In this document: positions 1 to 6,913 of the stretch, piece by piece
Layout: each line of letters starts with the position of its first letter
Position numbering within the stretch: the stretch's first letter is position 1
From: GCA-020352575 sp041635475
Lineage (GTDB): Bacteria > Actinomycetota > Acidimicrobiia > Spongiisociales > JAENVV01
Reading direction: 5' to 3'
DNA length: 29,061 bases
Assembly: GCA_041635475.1 (NCBI GenBank)
Contig: JBFKVA010000021.1
Coordinates: 1-29,061, forward strand
The notes under the pieces: generated by a model
What the model was told of the DNA's origin: nothing
The model's input: the letters and a program-made list of their open reading frames with translations, nothing else
Database searches by the model: none
Translations under genes and position numbers: made by a program

Positions 1-173
1 GCTGCCGTGGGGCTCGCCTCGACGAGGTCCCGAAGCGTTCGCCGCCCGGGTAATGACACTCCCAACGGGTCGAGGTCGATGACGAGCACGGTCTCCTGGG
101 CTGCAGCCAGTCCGAGTGGTGCGACAGCGGCGAGAAGTCCGGGAGGTGAGGTCTGGACGGCGATGGTGGGCAT
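1..173 (-). CDS. ParA/MinD-like protein, N-terminal part only (runs off the window)
   Basis: The minus strand reads open from an ATG at 173 to the window edge, giving 57 residues beginning MPTIAVQTSPPG. The segment ETVLVIDLDPLG looks like the beta-strand and acidic motif that follow the P-loop in ParA/MinD/Mrp-type deviant Walker ATPases (compare LLIDLDPQ). Where those proteins carry a KGGxGKT loop, this one has TSPPGLLAAVAPLGLAAA, so the nucleotide-binding loop looks lost or strongly altered. A ribosome-binding-like GAGGGA lies a few bases before the ATG, and a perfect palindrome (193-208) sits in its upstream region. The rest is outside the window, so the family assignment is tentative. It could be an unrelated small domain that shares only the strand motif. 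Confidence 0.5.
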   Translation of the reverse strand, partial: MPTIAVQTSPPGLLAAVAPLGLAAAQETVLVIDLDPLGVSLPGRRTLRDLVEASPTA

Positions 174-192
174 TGCTTCCCTCGATGCGGGC

Positions 193-208
193 TACGGTCG
201 GCACCGTA
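193..208. promoter_or_regulatory. Perfect palindrome TACGGT-CGGC-ACCGTA in divergent region
   Basis: Two 6-base arms around a 4-base centre are exactly complementary. Read on the minus strand, the first arm (TACGGT, 208 to 203) fits a -10 hexamer about 29 bases before the ATG at 173. The palindrome could therefore be an operator lying over the promoter of the ParA-like gene. The rest of the 137-base gap (174-310) shows only the -10 hexamer for the plus-strand gene at 311. Confidence 0.35.
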
Positions 209-297
209 TGGCATGCCCGGGCCTGCTGGAACCCCTTCACGGGAGCGCCATGTTCGGGCAGACTGGGCGTTTCGGCCCACGTGGTGGCCAGGGTTGG

Positions 298-303
298 TAT
301 CGT
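298..303 (+). promoter_or_regulatory. -10 hexamer TATCGT, leaderless-type start
   Basis: TATCGT lies 7 bases before the ATG at 311, and no Shine-Dalgarno is present. The spacing places the transcription start at or next to the start codon. It is one of a series of such sites in this window (see findings). Confidence 0.4.
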
Positions 304-310
304 CTCGGCC

Positions 311-541
311 ATGAACGATGCTCCGGAAGCTGTCGATGAGCCCGAGGCGGCGAGTGGGCGGGTGATCGAGACCACCGACCCCGACCTCCCCGACTTCGCT
401 CCCCGAGGACAAATGAAGCGGTGGGAGGCCGATTGCGGCGGAGCGGTCGGCTTCGACTACACCGGTGACCACGACGCGCTCCTCACGCCGACCGAACGGG
501 CGCGCCTCGTGCGAGCCGCCATGGACCGCGAAGCCGGCTGA
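311..541 (+). CDS. Small acidic hypothetical protein (76 aa)
   Basis: The frame starts at ATG 311 (MNDAPEAVDEPEAA) and ends at TGA 539-541. The frame is open further upstream, but the acidic, G/C-third-position character begins near 311, and a -10-like TATCGT sits 7 bases before that ATG. The product has a low-complexity acidic N-terminus, a single Cys (WEADCGGAVGFDYTGD) and a short C-terminal helix (LLTPTERARLVRAAMDRE). I do not recognise the family. The membrane protein at 570 follows after 28 bases on the same strand, so the two may be co-transcribed. No function is assigned. Confidence 0.55.
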   Translation: MNDAPEAVDEPEAASGRVIETTDPDLPDFAPRGQMKRWEADCGGAVGFDYTGDHDALLTPTERARLVRAAMDREAG

Positions 542-569
542 TGCCCGGTCCCACCGGCGACCGTTGATC

Positions 570-887
570 ATGGCCAGGGGGTTCCTCAACGGCCCGAACG
601 TGTGGGTGCTCATCCCCCTGGCAGCTCTCAGTATCCCGATCATCGCCATCCTGGCCGGGTCCTCGTGGCTGCCCTGGCTCTTCATCGGTCTCGTCATGGT
701 GGCCGCGGTCACCGCCGCCGTCCGCTCGGTGATGGGTTACTCGCACCGCCTGCGGATGGAGGAGATCGAGGCGAGGGAGAAGATGCTGCGCCTCGAACAT
801 GACCACTTACAGAGCGCCGAGCGGATCCTCGAACTCGACGACACCCGGGATCTGCGCCCCCGGACCGAGCCACCCCTCGAGGCGTAG
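570..887 (+). CDS. Small membrane protein with two TM segments and a charged helical tail (105 aa)
   Basis: ATG 570 begins MARGFLNGPNVWVLIPL. The frame is open upstream, but that sequence is Arg/Ser-rich and out of character, so I start at 570. Residues about 10-30 and 33-58 are hydrophobic and should span the membrane. Residues about 60-90 (RLRMEEIEAREKMLRLEHDH) form a charged amphipathic helix, probably a short coiled coil on the cytoplasmic side. The architecture resembles PspB/PspC-type envelope-stress anchors or divisome-associated helpers, but I see no signature that would name it. A gap of 45 bases separates it from the HAD gene. Confidence 0.6.
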   Translation: MARGFLNGPNVWVLIPLAALSIPIIAILAGSSWLPWLFIGLVMVAAVTAAVRSVMGYSHRLRMEEIEAREKMLRLEHDHLQSAERILELDDTRDLRPRTEPPLEA

Positions 888-932
888 GGCACAGGGGCTC
901 CGGCCGGGGCCGGGGTACCCTGTCGGTTGCAC

Positions 933-1724
933 ATGGACTCCGCCGCCTTCTTCGATCTCGACAAGACGATCATCGCCAAGTCGTCAGCATTGGCGTTCGG
1001 CAAGCCCCTGTATCGTGCCGGGTTCGTCAACAAGCGAATGGTGGTCAAAGCGGCCATCGCCCAGGTGGTGTACTCGGCGTTCGGGGCCGACCATGACCGC
1101 ATGGAGCAGGTGAGGGAGCGCATGATGGCGCTCACGCGGGGATGGAACGCCGGGGAGCTGCGGGCCCTGGCCGCCGAGGCCATCGAGGAGGTCGTGGCAC
1201 CGCTCGTGTACCAGGAGGCCCTCGAGCTGATCGGTCACCACAAGGAGTCGGGCCGGAAGGTCGTTGTGATCTCAACGAGTCCCGAAGAGATCGTGATCCC
1301 GCTCGCCAGCTACCTGGGCGGCGTGGACGAGGTGATCGCCACGAGGTCGGCCGTCGGCCCCGACGGCAACTACACGGGTTCCCTCGAGTTCTACGCCTAC
1401 GGTCCATCGAAGGCCGAGGCCATGGTGGCGATGGCCGAGCGGGACGGGATCGACCTGTCGGCGTCGTATGCGTACTCGGACTCGATCACCGATGAGCCGA
1501 TGCTGCTCGTGGTCGGTCACCCGGTGGCCGTGAACCCCGACAAGGAACTCCGTGCCCTGGCCGAACACCGGGAGTGGGAGATCCGCGACTTCACGAAGTC
1601 GGTCTCCCTCGGCGAGCGCCTGGCCCCCTATGGCAAGCCGGCGGGGATCGGGACCGTCGTCCTGGGCGCCATCGGCGGAGCCCTCTACATGTGGTTGCGA
1701 ATGCGCTCTCGCCCTCGAGCGTGA
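933..1724 (+). CDS. HAD-IB family phosphatase with C-terminal membrane anchor
   Basis: Motif I is FFDLDKT with Asp8 and Asp10 as nucleophile and acid/base. Motif II is the ISTS segment in VVVISTSPEE. Motif III/IV is the Lys of SKAEAM followed by YSDSITDEPM. This order and the helical cap between motifs I and II match the SerB/HAD-IB subfamily (TIGR01490-type hydrolases), which dephosphorylate small phosphomonoesters; the substrate cannot be read from sequence. After the core there is one hydrophobic segment near the C-terminus (GIGTVVLGAIGGALYMWL), so the enzyme is probably tethered to the inner membrane. A TTG at 927 is in frame, but ATG 933 is preferred. A -10-like TACCCT lies at 916-921. 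The Ca2+ ATPase starts 7 bases downstream, so the two form an operon. Confidence 0.85.
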   Translation: MDSAAFFDLDKTIIAKSSALAFGKPLYRAGFVNKRMVVKAAIAQVVYSAFGADHDRMEQVRERMMALTRGWNAGELRALAAEAIEEVVAPLVYQEALELIGHHKESGRKVVVISTSPEEIVIPLASYLGGVDEVIATRSAVGPDGNYTGSLEFYAYGPSKAEAMVAMAERDGIDLSASYAYSDSITDEPMLLVVGHPVAVNPDKELRALAEHREWEIRDFTKSVSLGERLAPYGKPAGIGTVVLGAIGGALYMWLRMRSRPRA

Positions 1725-1731
1725 GCGGGTC

Positions 1732-4365
1732 GTGATCGAACGCACACCCTGGGCGCCGCACGCCTCAACCGCCCTCGACGTCGCGTCGGCCTTGTCGGTG
1801 GACCCGGCCACGGGATTGGGGTACGAGGAGGTCCGGGAGCGGCGGGCGAAGCACGGCCCCAACCGCCTGGACACCGGCCCGCGAACGACGACGTTCGATC
1901 TCCTGCTCAGGCAGTTCAAGAACCCGATGGTGTGGCTCCTCGTCGTGGCTGCCACCGTGTCGGGAGCGCTCCTGGGCGAGTGGATCGACGCTTGGGTGAT
2001 CCTGGCCATCGTCGGACTGAACGCCTGGATCGGGTTTCGCCAGGAGTCGAGGGCAGAGAAGGCGCTCTCGTCGCTCAAGGAGATGGCTGCCCCGCTGGCG
2101 GTGGTCTTGAGGGACGGCATCGAAGCCTCGGTGCCGGCCGCCGACCTCGTCCCCGGTGACGTAATCGTGCTCGAGGCCGGGGATCGGGTACCGGCCGACG
2201 CCCGGGTCGTGTTCGCCAGTCATCTGCAGGTGGACGAGGCGGTGCTCACGGGGGAGTCCATGGCTGCCCCCAAGTCGAGCGACCCGGTCGACGCCGACGC
2301 CTCCGTCGGCGACCGGGCATCGATGGTCTTCACCGGCACGAGCATCGTGGCCGGCCGGGGTGCCGCCATCGTGGTGGCGACGGGCCTGGCCACCGAGGTC
2401 GGCGCCATCGCCCGCCTCCTCGAGGAGGACGAACCACCGACACCGCTGGAAGTCGAGCTTGCTCGGGTGGGGCGCCGGATCGGCTACCTCGTGGTCCTCG
2501 TCGCGGCCGTCATCTTCGGGGTCGGCGTGTGGCGCGAGTTCCCCCCGGAGGCGATGTTCCTCACGGCGGTTGCCCTGGCCGTGGCCGCCATCCCCGAGGG
2601 TCTGCCGGCCGTCGTGACGATCACCCTCGCCAAGGGGGTGCAGCGCATGGCGGCCGCCCGCGCCATCGTGCGCAAGCTCACGGCCGTCGAGGCCCTGGGT
2701 GCGGCGTCGGTGATCTGCACCGACAAGACGGGGACGCTCACCAGGAACGAGATGCTCGTCCAGGCGATCGCCTTCGTCGACGGCACGGTGGACGACCGGA
2801 CGTCCCTCGCCGACGACGACCGATCCCGGCGGCTCGTGCAGGTGGCGGCGCTGTGCAACGATGCCCGGGTCGGCTCGACCGGCTTCCTCGGGGATCCCAC
2901 CGAGGTGGCCCTCGTCGACCTGGCCGGGCACTACCTCGACGTCGATGCCGTGCGGGCGGCCTACCCCCGGAGGGAGGAGATCGGGTTCGACTCCTCTCGC
3001 AAGCGGATGTCGACCTTCCATCAGACCCCCGCCGGGCGGGCGGTGCTTGCCACGAAGGGAGCGCCGGAGATGCTGCTGCCCCGGTGCGCGTTGGCCGACA
3101 CCCCGGCGGGACCGATTCCGCTCGATGACGCGACCAGCCGGGCGATCCAGGAGGTGGTTGCGGGGTTCGCGCAGCAGGGCCTACGGGCCTTGGCCCTGGC
3201 CCATCGGTACTTCGATGCGATCCCCGCGGTGCCCACGGAGGACGACGAGCAGGACCTCGTCTTCCTTGGGGTGGTGGCGATGTCCGACGAGATCCGGGAT
3301 GAAGTCCCAGCGGCCGTGGCGGAGGCCACGGCGGCCGGAATCAGGGTGGTGATGGTGACGGGTGACCACGAGGTCACCGCCACCGCAGTCGGGGCCGCGC
3401 TCGGTCTCGAAGGAGAGGTTCTGGGTGGTGGGCGGCTGCGGGCGATGGACACCGGTTCCCTCGAAGTGGAACGCTACGGCGTCTACGCCCGGGTCGACCC
3501 GGCGGACAAGGTGAAGCTCGTCCACGCCTGGCAAGCCCGAGGCGCGATCGTGGCCATGACCGGCGACGGTGTGAACGATGCCCCCGCCCTCAACGCCGCC
3601 GACATCGGTGTCGCCATGGGATCGGGCACCGACGTGGCGAAGGAGGCGGCTTCGATGGTGCTCGCCGACGACAACTTCGCCACCATCGTGGGCGCGGTCA
3701 AGGAGGGGCGAGGCATCTACTCGAACCTGCGCAAGGTCGTGTCATTCCTGCTCTCGGCCAACATCGCTGAGGTCTTCGTCATGCTCATCGGCTTCCTCCT
3801 GCTCGGTTCTCGAGGGGAGCCATTGCTCGCCACCCAACTGCTGTGGGTCAACCTCGTCACCGATGGCCTCCCCGCGTTGGGGCTCGGAGTGGACCGACCG
3901 GCACCCGGGCTCATGGCACGTCCACCTGACCGCTCCCGCTCGATGCTCTCGGTGCGGCGCCAGCTGGACCTGGCGTGGCAGGGGGGTGTCCTGGCCGGTG
4001 GTGTGCTCCTCACCTACGCATGGGGTGTGTCAGCCGGGCTCGAGTGGGAGGTGGTGCGCACTGTCGGTTTCACGACCCTGGTCCTCACCCAGCTGGCCCA
4101 TGTCTGGAATGTGCGGGCCCTCACGGCCGGCCCGTTGGCGACCCCCTTGGCCGGCAACCGACTGCTCCTCGGTGGTGTCCTGGGGTCGTTCGCCCTCCAT
4201 CTGGGGGTGGTGTACACATCGGTTGGTCAGCGCCTCTTCGAGACCACCGCCTTGGGGATGACCGAATGGCTCGTTGCCGCGGGAGCGGCCGTCGGTTCGT
4301 TTGGCGTCGTTGCCGCGGTGCGGGCCAGGCAGCGCACGCGCGTTGCGCTCAGTCGAGCATCGTGA
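1732..4365 (+). CDS. Calcium-type P-type ATPase (P2A/P2B-like)
   Basis: This 877-residue P2-type cation ATPase should export Ca2+ (or Mn2+) using ATP. Landmarks in order are the N-terminal cation ATPase domain, TGES of the actuator near 173-176, PEGLP in M4 (Glu289), the phosphorylated Asp331 in DKTGTLT, the hinge TGDGVNDAP, M5 with SANIAEV, and M6 with NLVTDGLPA. These match the Ca2+ site II ligands of SERCA. In M8 the residue aligned with SERCA Glu908 is Gln (TQLAHVWN, codon 4090-4092), as in plasma-membrane PMCA pumps, which suggests one Ca2+ per cycle. GTG 1732 is chosen because it follows the HAD stop by 7 bases, has a purine-rich GAGCGGGT upstream, and the upstream in-frame sequence is the HAD gene in another frame. 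Its 3' end overlaps the opposing gene by 17 bases. Confidence 0.92.
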   Translation: MIERTPWAPHASTALDVASALSVDPATGLGYEEVRERRAKHGPNRLDTGPRTTTFDLLLRQFKNPMVWLLVVAATVSGALLGEWIDAWVILAIVGLNAWIGFRQESRAEKALSSLKEMAAPLAVVLRDGIEASVPAADLVPGDVIVLEAGDRVPADARVVFASHLQVDEAVLTGESMAAPKSSDPVDADASVGDRASMVFTGTSIVAGRGAAIVVATGLATEVGAIARLLEEDEPPTPLEVELARVGRRIGYLVVLVAAVIFGVGVWREFPPEAMFLTAVALAVAAIPEGLPAVVTITLAKGVQRMAAARAIVRKLTAVEALGAASVICTDKTGTLTRNEMLVQAIAFVDGTVDDRTSLADDDRSRRLVQVAALCNDARVGSTGFLGDPTEVALVDLAGHYLDVDAVRAAYPRREEIGFDSSRKRMSTFHQTPAGRAVLATKGAPEMLLPRCALADTPAGPIPLDDATSRAIQEVVAGFAQQGLRALALAHRYFDAIPAVPTEDDEQDLVFLGVVAMSDEIRDEVPAAVAEATAAGIRVVMVTGDHEVTATAVGAALGLEGEVLGGGRLRAMDTGSLEVERYGVYARVDPADKVKLVHAWQARGAIVAMTGDGVNDAPALNAADIGVAMGSGTDVAKEAASMVLADDNFATIVGAVKEGRGIYSNLRKVVSFLLSANIAEVFVMLIGFLLLGSRGEPLLATQLLWVNLVTDGLPALGLGVDRPAPGLMARPPDRSRSMLSVRRQLDLAWQGGVLAGGVLLTYAWGVSAGLEWEVVRTVGFTTLVLTQLAHVWNVRALTAGPLATPLAGNRLLLGGVLGSFALHLGVVYTSVGQRLFETTALGMTEWLVAAGAAVGSFGVVAAVRARQRTRVALSRAS

Positions 4366-4909
4366 GTTCGATCCGATAGCGAACCCAGTGGAGGGGTGTC
4401 GCCAGGGTCTCGATGTACTCGGTGACGCGTTCGGCGGTTTCGGCGTCGGGCTCGGGGGTGACGAGGACCCCGTGGGTGTCGTGGCCGAGGGCGGCTACGA
4501 GCTCGACTGCTCGCAGGTCGGGCAGCCGGGTGGAGGCTGCGAGCGGGGACACGGTGAACACGAGGACGAGTTCGGCCTCGGGTCCCGTGAACACGAGGTC
4601 GGGGGCCGCGATCCTCCCGCCCACGAAGAAGCGCTTCCGTTCGAGGTGCCCACCTGCGGTGTGCTTGAGCGGCTCGGGAAGCGGGAGGTTCGCGAAGAGC
4701 CGGGCGTGCTGGCCGGCGACGAATCGGGACAACTGGTCCCCCGAGGGGAACCCGAGGCGGAGCGGACCCGACGATGCGTCGGAGGTGGCGAGCAGCGTCT
4801 GCAGGTTGGAGGTGCGGGCCGGCGTCTGGGAGCTGACAAGGTCGCGGAGGGTGCGTGGGCCGTTTCGTCCCCCGACCGGGTCGGGCGGCGTGTCCAGGTC
4901 ATCGGGCAT
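4349..4909 (-). CDS. Hypothetical protein (186 aa), coupled to the K+ channel gene
   Basis: ATG at 4909 overlaps the channel gene's stop (ATGA), so translation is almost certainly coupled. The product begins MPDDLDTPPDPVGG, has a Pro-rich N-terminus, a central region with FPSGDQLSRFVAGQHARLF, and a C-terminal half with strand-like segments (APDLVFTGPEAELVLVFTV, HGVLVTPEP). There are no membrane segments and no motif I recognise. Its tight link to the channel suggests a soluble accessory or regulatory partner, but that is inference from position only. The 3' end overlaps the Ca2+ ATPase gene by 17 bases. An unrelated fold, such as a small ligand-binding domain, is equally possible. Confidence 0.7.
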   Translation of the reverse strand: MPDDLDTPPDPVGGRNGPRTLRDLVSSQTPARTSNLQTLLATSDASSGPLRLGFPSGDQLSRFVAGQHARLFANLPLPEPLKHTAGGHLERKRFFVGGRIAAPDLVFTGPEAELVLVFTVSPLAASTRLPDLRAVELVAALGHDTHGVLVTPEPDAETAERVTEYIETLATPLHWVRYRIELTMLD

Positions 4910-5910
4910 CAGCGGTTGGCGAGCTTGCGGAGGCGGTCGAGCTGGTCCTCGATGCCGATGGCGACCAACGTCTGGCCGGCTCGAAGCCAGAAGTCCGCCG
5001 GTGGATTGAGGATGGGCTTGCCGGCCTGGGTGACCACGGCGATGACCATGGCCCCGGAGTCCTCCCTGATCTGGGAGGTGGCGAGTGTGCGCCCGATGAG
5101 TGGGCTGTCGGCTTCCAGGTGGCACTCCTCGACTCGGAGTTCGACGAGGTCGCCGTGGAACTGCAGGTCGATGAAGTCCGTCAGGTCCGGCTGCTCGACC
5201 ATCGACGCCATCCGCTCGGCGCCGACCACGGCCGGGGTGACGACCCGATCGGCGCCTGCCAGCAGGAGCTTCTTCTCGGCCTGTGGTTCGTTGGCCCGGG
5301 CGATGATCCGAAGGTCCGGGCGGCGGGCGCGGGCCGACAGCACGATGGCGACGTTGTCGGGATCGGATCGGACCGATGCGATGAGGACCTCGGCCGTGTC
5401 GATTCCGGCCAGTTCGAGCGAATGGTCGTCCGTTGCGTCGAGTTCGACGACGGGGATGCCCGCGTCTCGCGCGGCCTGCGCCTTGCGCTCCTCGCTGTCG
5501 ATGACCACCACTTGTCGCGGTCCGGGCTCGAGAACCTCCCACACGTGTCGTCCGATTCGGCCGTAGCCGCAGATGATGACGTGGTTGTCCATGCTGTCGA
5601 TCCTCCGTCTCTCGCGGCGGGCCTGCATCGAGCCGCCGAGGAACTGCTCCATCGCGAATTCGAGGGCCGTCGTGGCCGTATAGAACACCGTGCCTACGCC
5701 GATGATGATGAGGGCGATCGTGGCGAGCTCGCCGGGTCGTGTGAACCCCCCGGCCGGCTCCTGGAAGCCAACGGTGGAGATGGTGATCACGGTGAGGTAG
5801 AACGCATCGAGGAGGGCGAGGTCCTCGATCCACATGTAGCCGACCGTGCCGGCCATTGCGATGAGGATGAGCAGCGAAACGGCAGTGACGAGTCGAAGCC
5901 GGAGGTTCAT
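4909..5910 (-). CDS. MthK-like 2TM potassium channel with RCK (TrkA-N/TrkA-C) domain
   Basis: The 333-residue product has TM1 (about 8-28), a pore helix and filter TVGFQE (46-51), TM2 (about 62-84), a RCK Rossmann domain starting HVIICGYGRIG (110-120) and a TrkA-C domain ending near LVAIGIEDQLDRLRKL. Size and order match MthK (336 residues). The filter is unusual: Phe replaces Tyr and Gln replaces the second Gly of TVGYG. By an alignment from memory, the Ca2+ ligands of MthK (Asp184, Glu210, Glu212) are replaced by Ala/Ser, Arg and Asn, so classic Ca2+ gating is doubtful. NAD(H) or nucleotide control is more likely given the intact GxGxxG. Met107 is an internal start with a strong Shine-Dalgarno (separate entry). 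The ATG at 5910 has no Shine-Dalgarno and follows a -10-like hexamer by 6 bases. Confidence 0.9.
   Translation of the reverse strand: MNLRLRLVTAVSLLILIAMAGTVGYMWIEDLALLDAFYLTVITISTVGFQEPAGGFTRPGELATIALIIIGVGTVFYTATTALEFAMEQFLGGSMQARRERRRIDSMDNHVIICGYGRIGRHVWEVLEPGPRQVVVIDSEERKAQAARDAGIPVVELDATDDHSLELAGIDTAEVLIASVRSDPDNVAIVLSARARRPDLRIIARANEPQAEKKLLLAGADRVVTPAVVGAERMASMVEQPDLTDFIDLQFHGDLVELRVEECHLEADSPLIGRTLATSQIREDSGAMVIAVVTQAGKPILNPPADFWLRAGQTLVAIGIEDQLDRLRKLANR
5590..5606 (-). promoter_or_regulatory. Internal ribosome binding site and ATG (Met107) in the K+ channel gene
   Basis: On the minus strand GGAGGA (5606-5601) is followed by 8 bases and an in-frame ATG (5592-5590). Initiation here would yield a soluble protein of 227 residues starting MDNHVIICGYG, that is, the RCK and TrkA-C domains without the pore. 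The preceding codons include AGA and AGG for Arg, rare in this DNA, so the purine run is not explained by ordinary codon choice. The main start at 5910 has no such site. Confidence 0.6.
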
Positions 5911-5916
5911 GGCGGC

Positions 5917-5922
5917 AGCCTA
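5917..5922 (-). promoter_or_regulatory. -10 hexamer TAGGCT, leaderless-type start of the K+ channel operon
   Basis: TAGGCT on the minus strand ends 6 bases before the ATG at 5910. There is no Shine-Dalgarno between them and no convincing -35 element. Confidence 0.45.
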
Positions 5923-5964
5923 CCGAGCACCCGGCGGAGCGCATCGCCCGCGTCCCCGTCGTGG

Positions 5965-6810
5965 CTACCGACGGGGTGGCCGCACGCCCCGGAACTCCCA
6001 GTCGCCTCCCAACGCGGTGGAGAGGACCTCCTCGGACGCGCTCGGTTGGGCACCCACGTCCTGGCGGACCTCGCCCGAACCGGCAACGATCGGGTTCACG
6101 AGCTCGCCGAGGCCCTCCACCCGTACCGTGACGACGTCCCCCGGTTTGACCGGGCGCGAATTGGCCGGTGTACCCGACAGGATGACGTCGCCGGGGAGGA
6201 GCGTGATCGTACGGGCGAGGTCGGCGACGAGGTAGTGCATGTCCCAGCTCATCTCCCCAGTCGACGCCGATTGGACGACCGTGCCGTTCACGAGCGTCTC
6301 GATGCGTTTGTCCCGGAAGTCCCATCCCGTCACGAGACCGGGCCCGATCGGGCACAGCGTGTCCGACCCCTTCACCCGAAGCATCGACCCGGCGTCGGTG
6401 TCCCGGAAGTCGTGGAGTCCGAAGTCGTTGGCGATCGTGTACCCGGCGATGTGGTGCGCCGCCTCGGTAGGAGCGATGTCCCGACACGGCGCCCCGATCA
6501 CGATCGCGATCTCACCTTCGTAGTTGAGCCAGTGGCAGCGACCCGGCCGAACCACGGGCTGGAGGTGGGCGTTGAGGGAGGTCGTCGGCTTCTGGAAGTA
6601 GGTGGGCGCTGCCGGCAACGTCGCCAGGAACTCCTCGACGCGGCTTTGGTAGTTGAGGTGGACGGCGATGATCTTCGTCGGTTCGACGGGGGGAAGGTGG
6701 ACCACCGAGTCGATCGGGACGGACCGACCGTCGGCGGTGACCACGTGGTCGCCGTGGCGGGTGACGCCGGTGGCTTTGCCATCGAGCACAACACGCCGGT
6801 GTTCCTCCAT
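5965..6810 (-). CDS. Fumarylacetoacetate hydrolase-fold protein, HpaG/HpcE-like isomerase/decarboxylase
   Basis: This 281-residue FAH-fold enzyme carries the metal-site signature NYEGEIAIVIG, then NDFGLHDFR, KGSDTLCPIGP and the closing GDVILSGTPAN loop. The order is that of HpaG/HpcE (2-hydroxyhepta-2,4-diene-1,7-dioate isomerase / 5-oxopent-3-ene-1,2,5-tricarboxylate decarboxylase), which acts after ring cleavage of homoprotocatechuate. The neighbouring HpaD- and HpaE-like genes support that role. General acylpyruvate hydrolase is the main alternative. ATG 6810 (MEEHRRVVLDG) is chosen. Frame upstream to 6921 is open but reads as non-family sequence and overlaps the divergent ligase promoter. 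A -10-like TAGGGT lies 7 bases upstream and no ribosome binding site is present. Confidence 0.85.
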   Translation of the reverse strand: MEEHRRVVLDGKATGVTRHGDHVVTADGRSVPIDSVVHLPPVEPTKIIAVHLNYQSRVEEFLATLPAAPTYFQKPTTSLNAHLQPVVRPGRCHWLNYEGEIAIVIGAPCRDIAPTEAAHHIAGYTIANDFGLHDFRDTDAGSMLRVKGSDTLCPIGPGLVTGWDFRDKRIETLVNGTVVQSASTGEMSWDMHYLVADLARTITLLPGDVILSGTPANSRPVKPGDVVTVRVEGLGELVNPIVAGSGEVRQDVGAQPSASEEVLSTALGGDWEFRGVRPPRR

Positions 6811-6817
6811 GCTCGGG

Positions 6818-6823
6818 ACCCTA
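6818..6823 (-). promoter_or_regulatory. -10 hexamer TAGGGT, leaderless-type start of FAH gene
   Basis: TAGGGT on the minus strand ends 7 bases before ATG 6810. It faces the divergent promoter of the ligase gene about 65 bases away. Confidence 0.42.
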
Positions 6824-6887
6824 CCGCCGGATCGTGGCCCGGCGATCCTGGCGTGGGGTTTGCCAGCAACGCCGTCGGGTCCGTTCC

Positions 6888-6893
6888 TACACT
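6888..6893 (+). promoter_or_regulatory. -10 hexamer TACACT of the GS-like ligase gene
   Basis: TACACT lies 20 bases before GTG 6914, leaving a short leader that contains the Shine-Dalgarno AAGGGAG with 5 bases to the GTG. No clear -35 is seen. Confidence 0.35.
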
Positions 6894-6913
6894 GGCCCGA
6901 GAAGGGAGTTTGT

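Noticed and set aside
927..932. TTG start two codons upstream of the HAD gene ATG
   Set aside because: No Shine-Dalgarno supports it and the ATG at 933 gives the normal family beginning.
4349..6487. A 712-codon minus-strand open frame spanning the channel gene
   Set aside because: Only its last 186 codons look like protein. The rest is Arg/His/Pro-rich and out of phase with the clear K+ channel, as expected for a GC-rich shadow frame.
6829..6866. Two 5-base inverted repeats (GGATC/GATCC and CTGGC/GCCAG) between the FAH and ligase genes
   Set aside because: Arms of five bases with loops of 9-10 are expected by chance in DNA of this composition.
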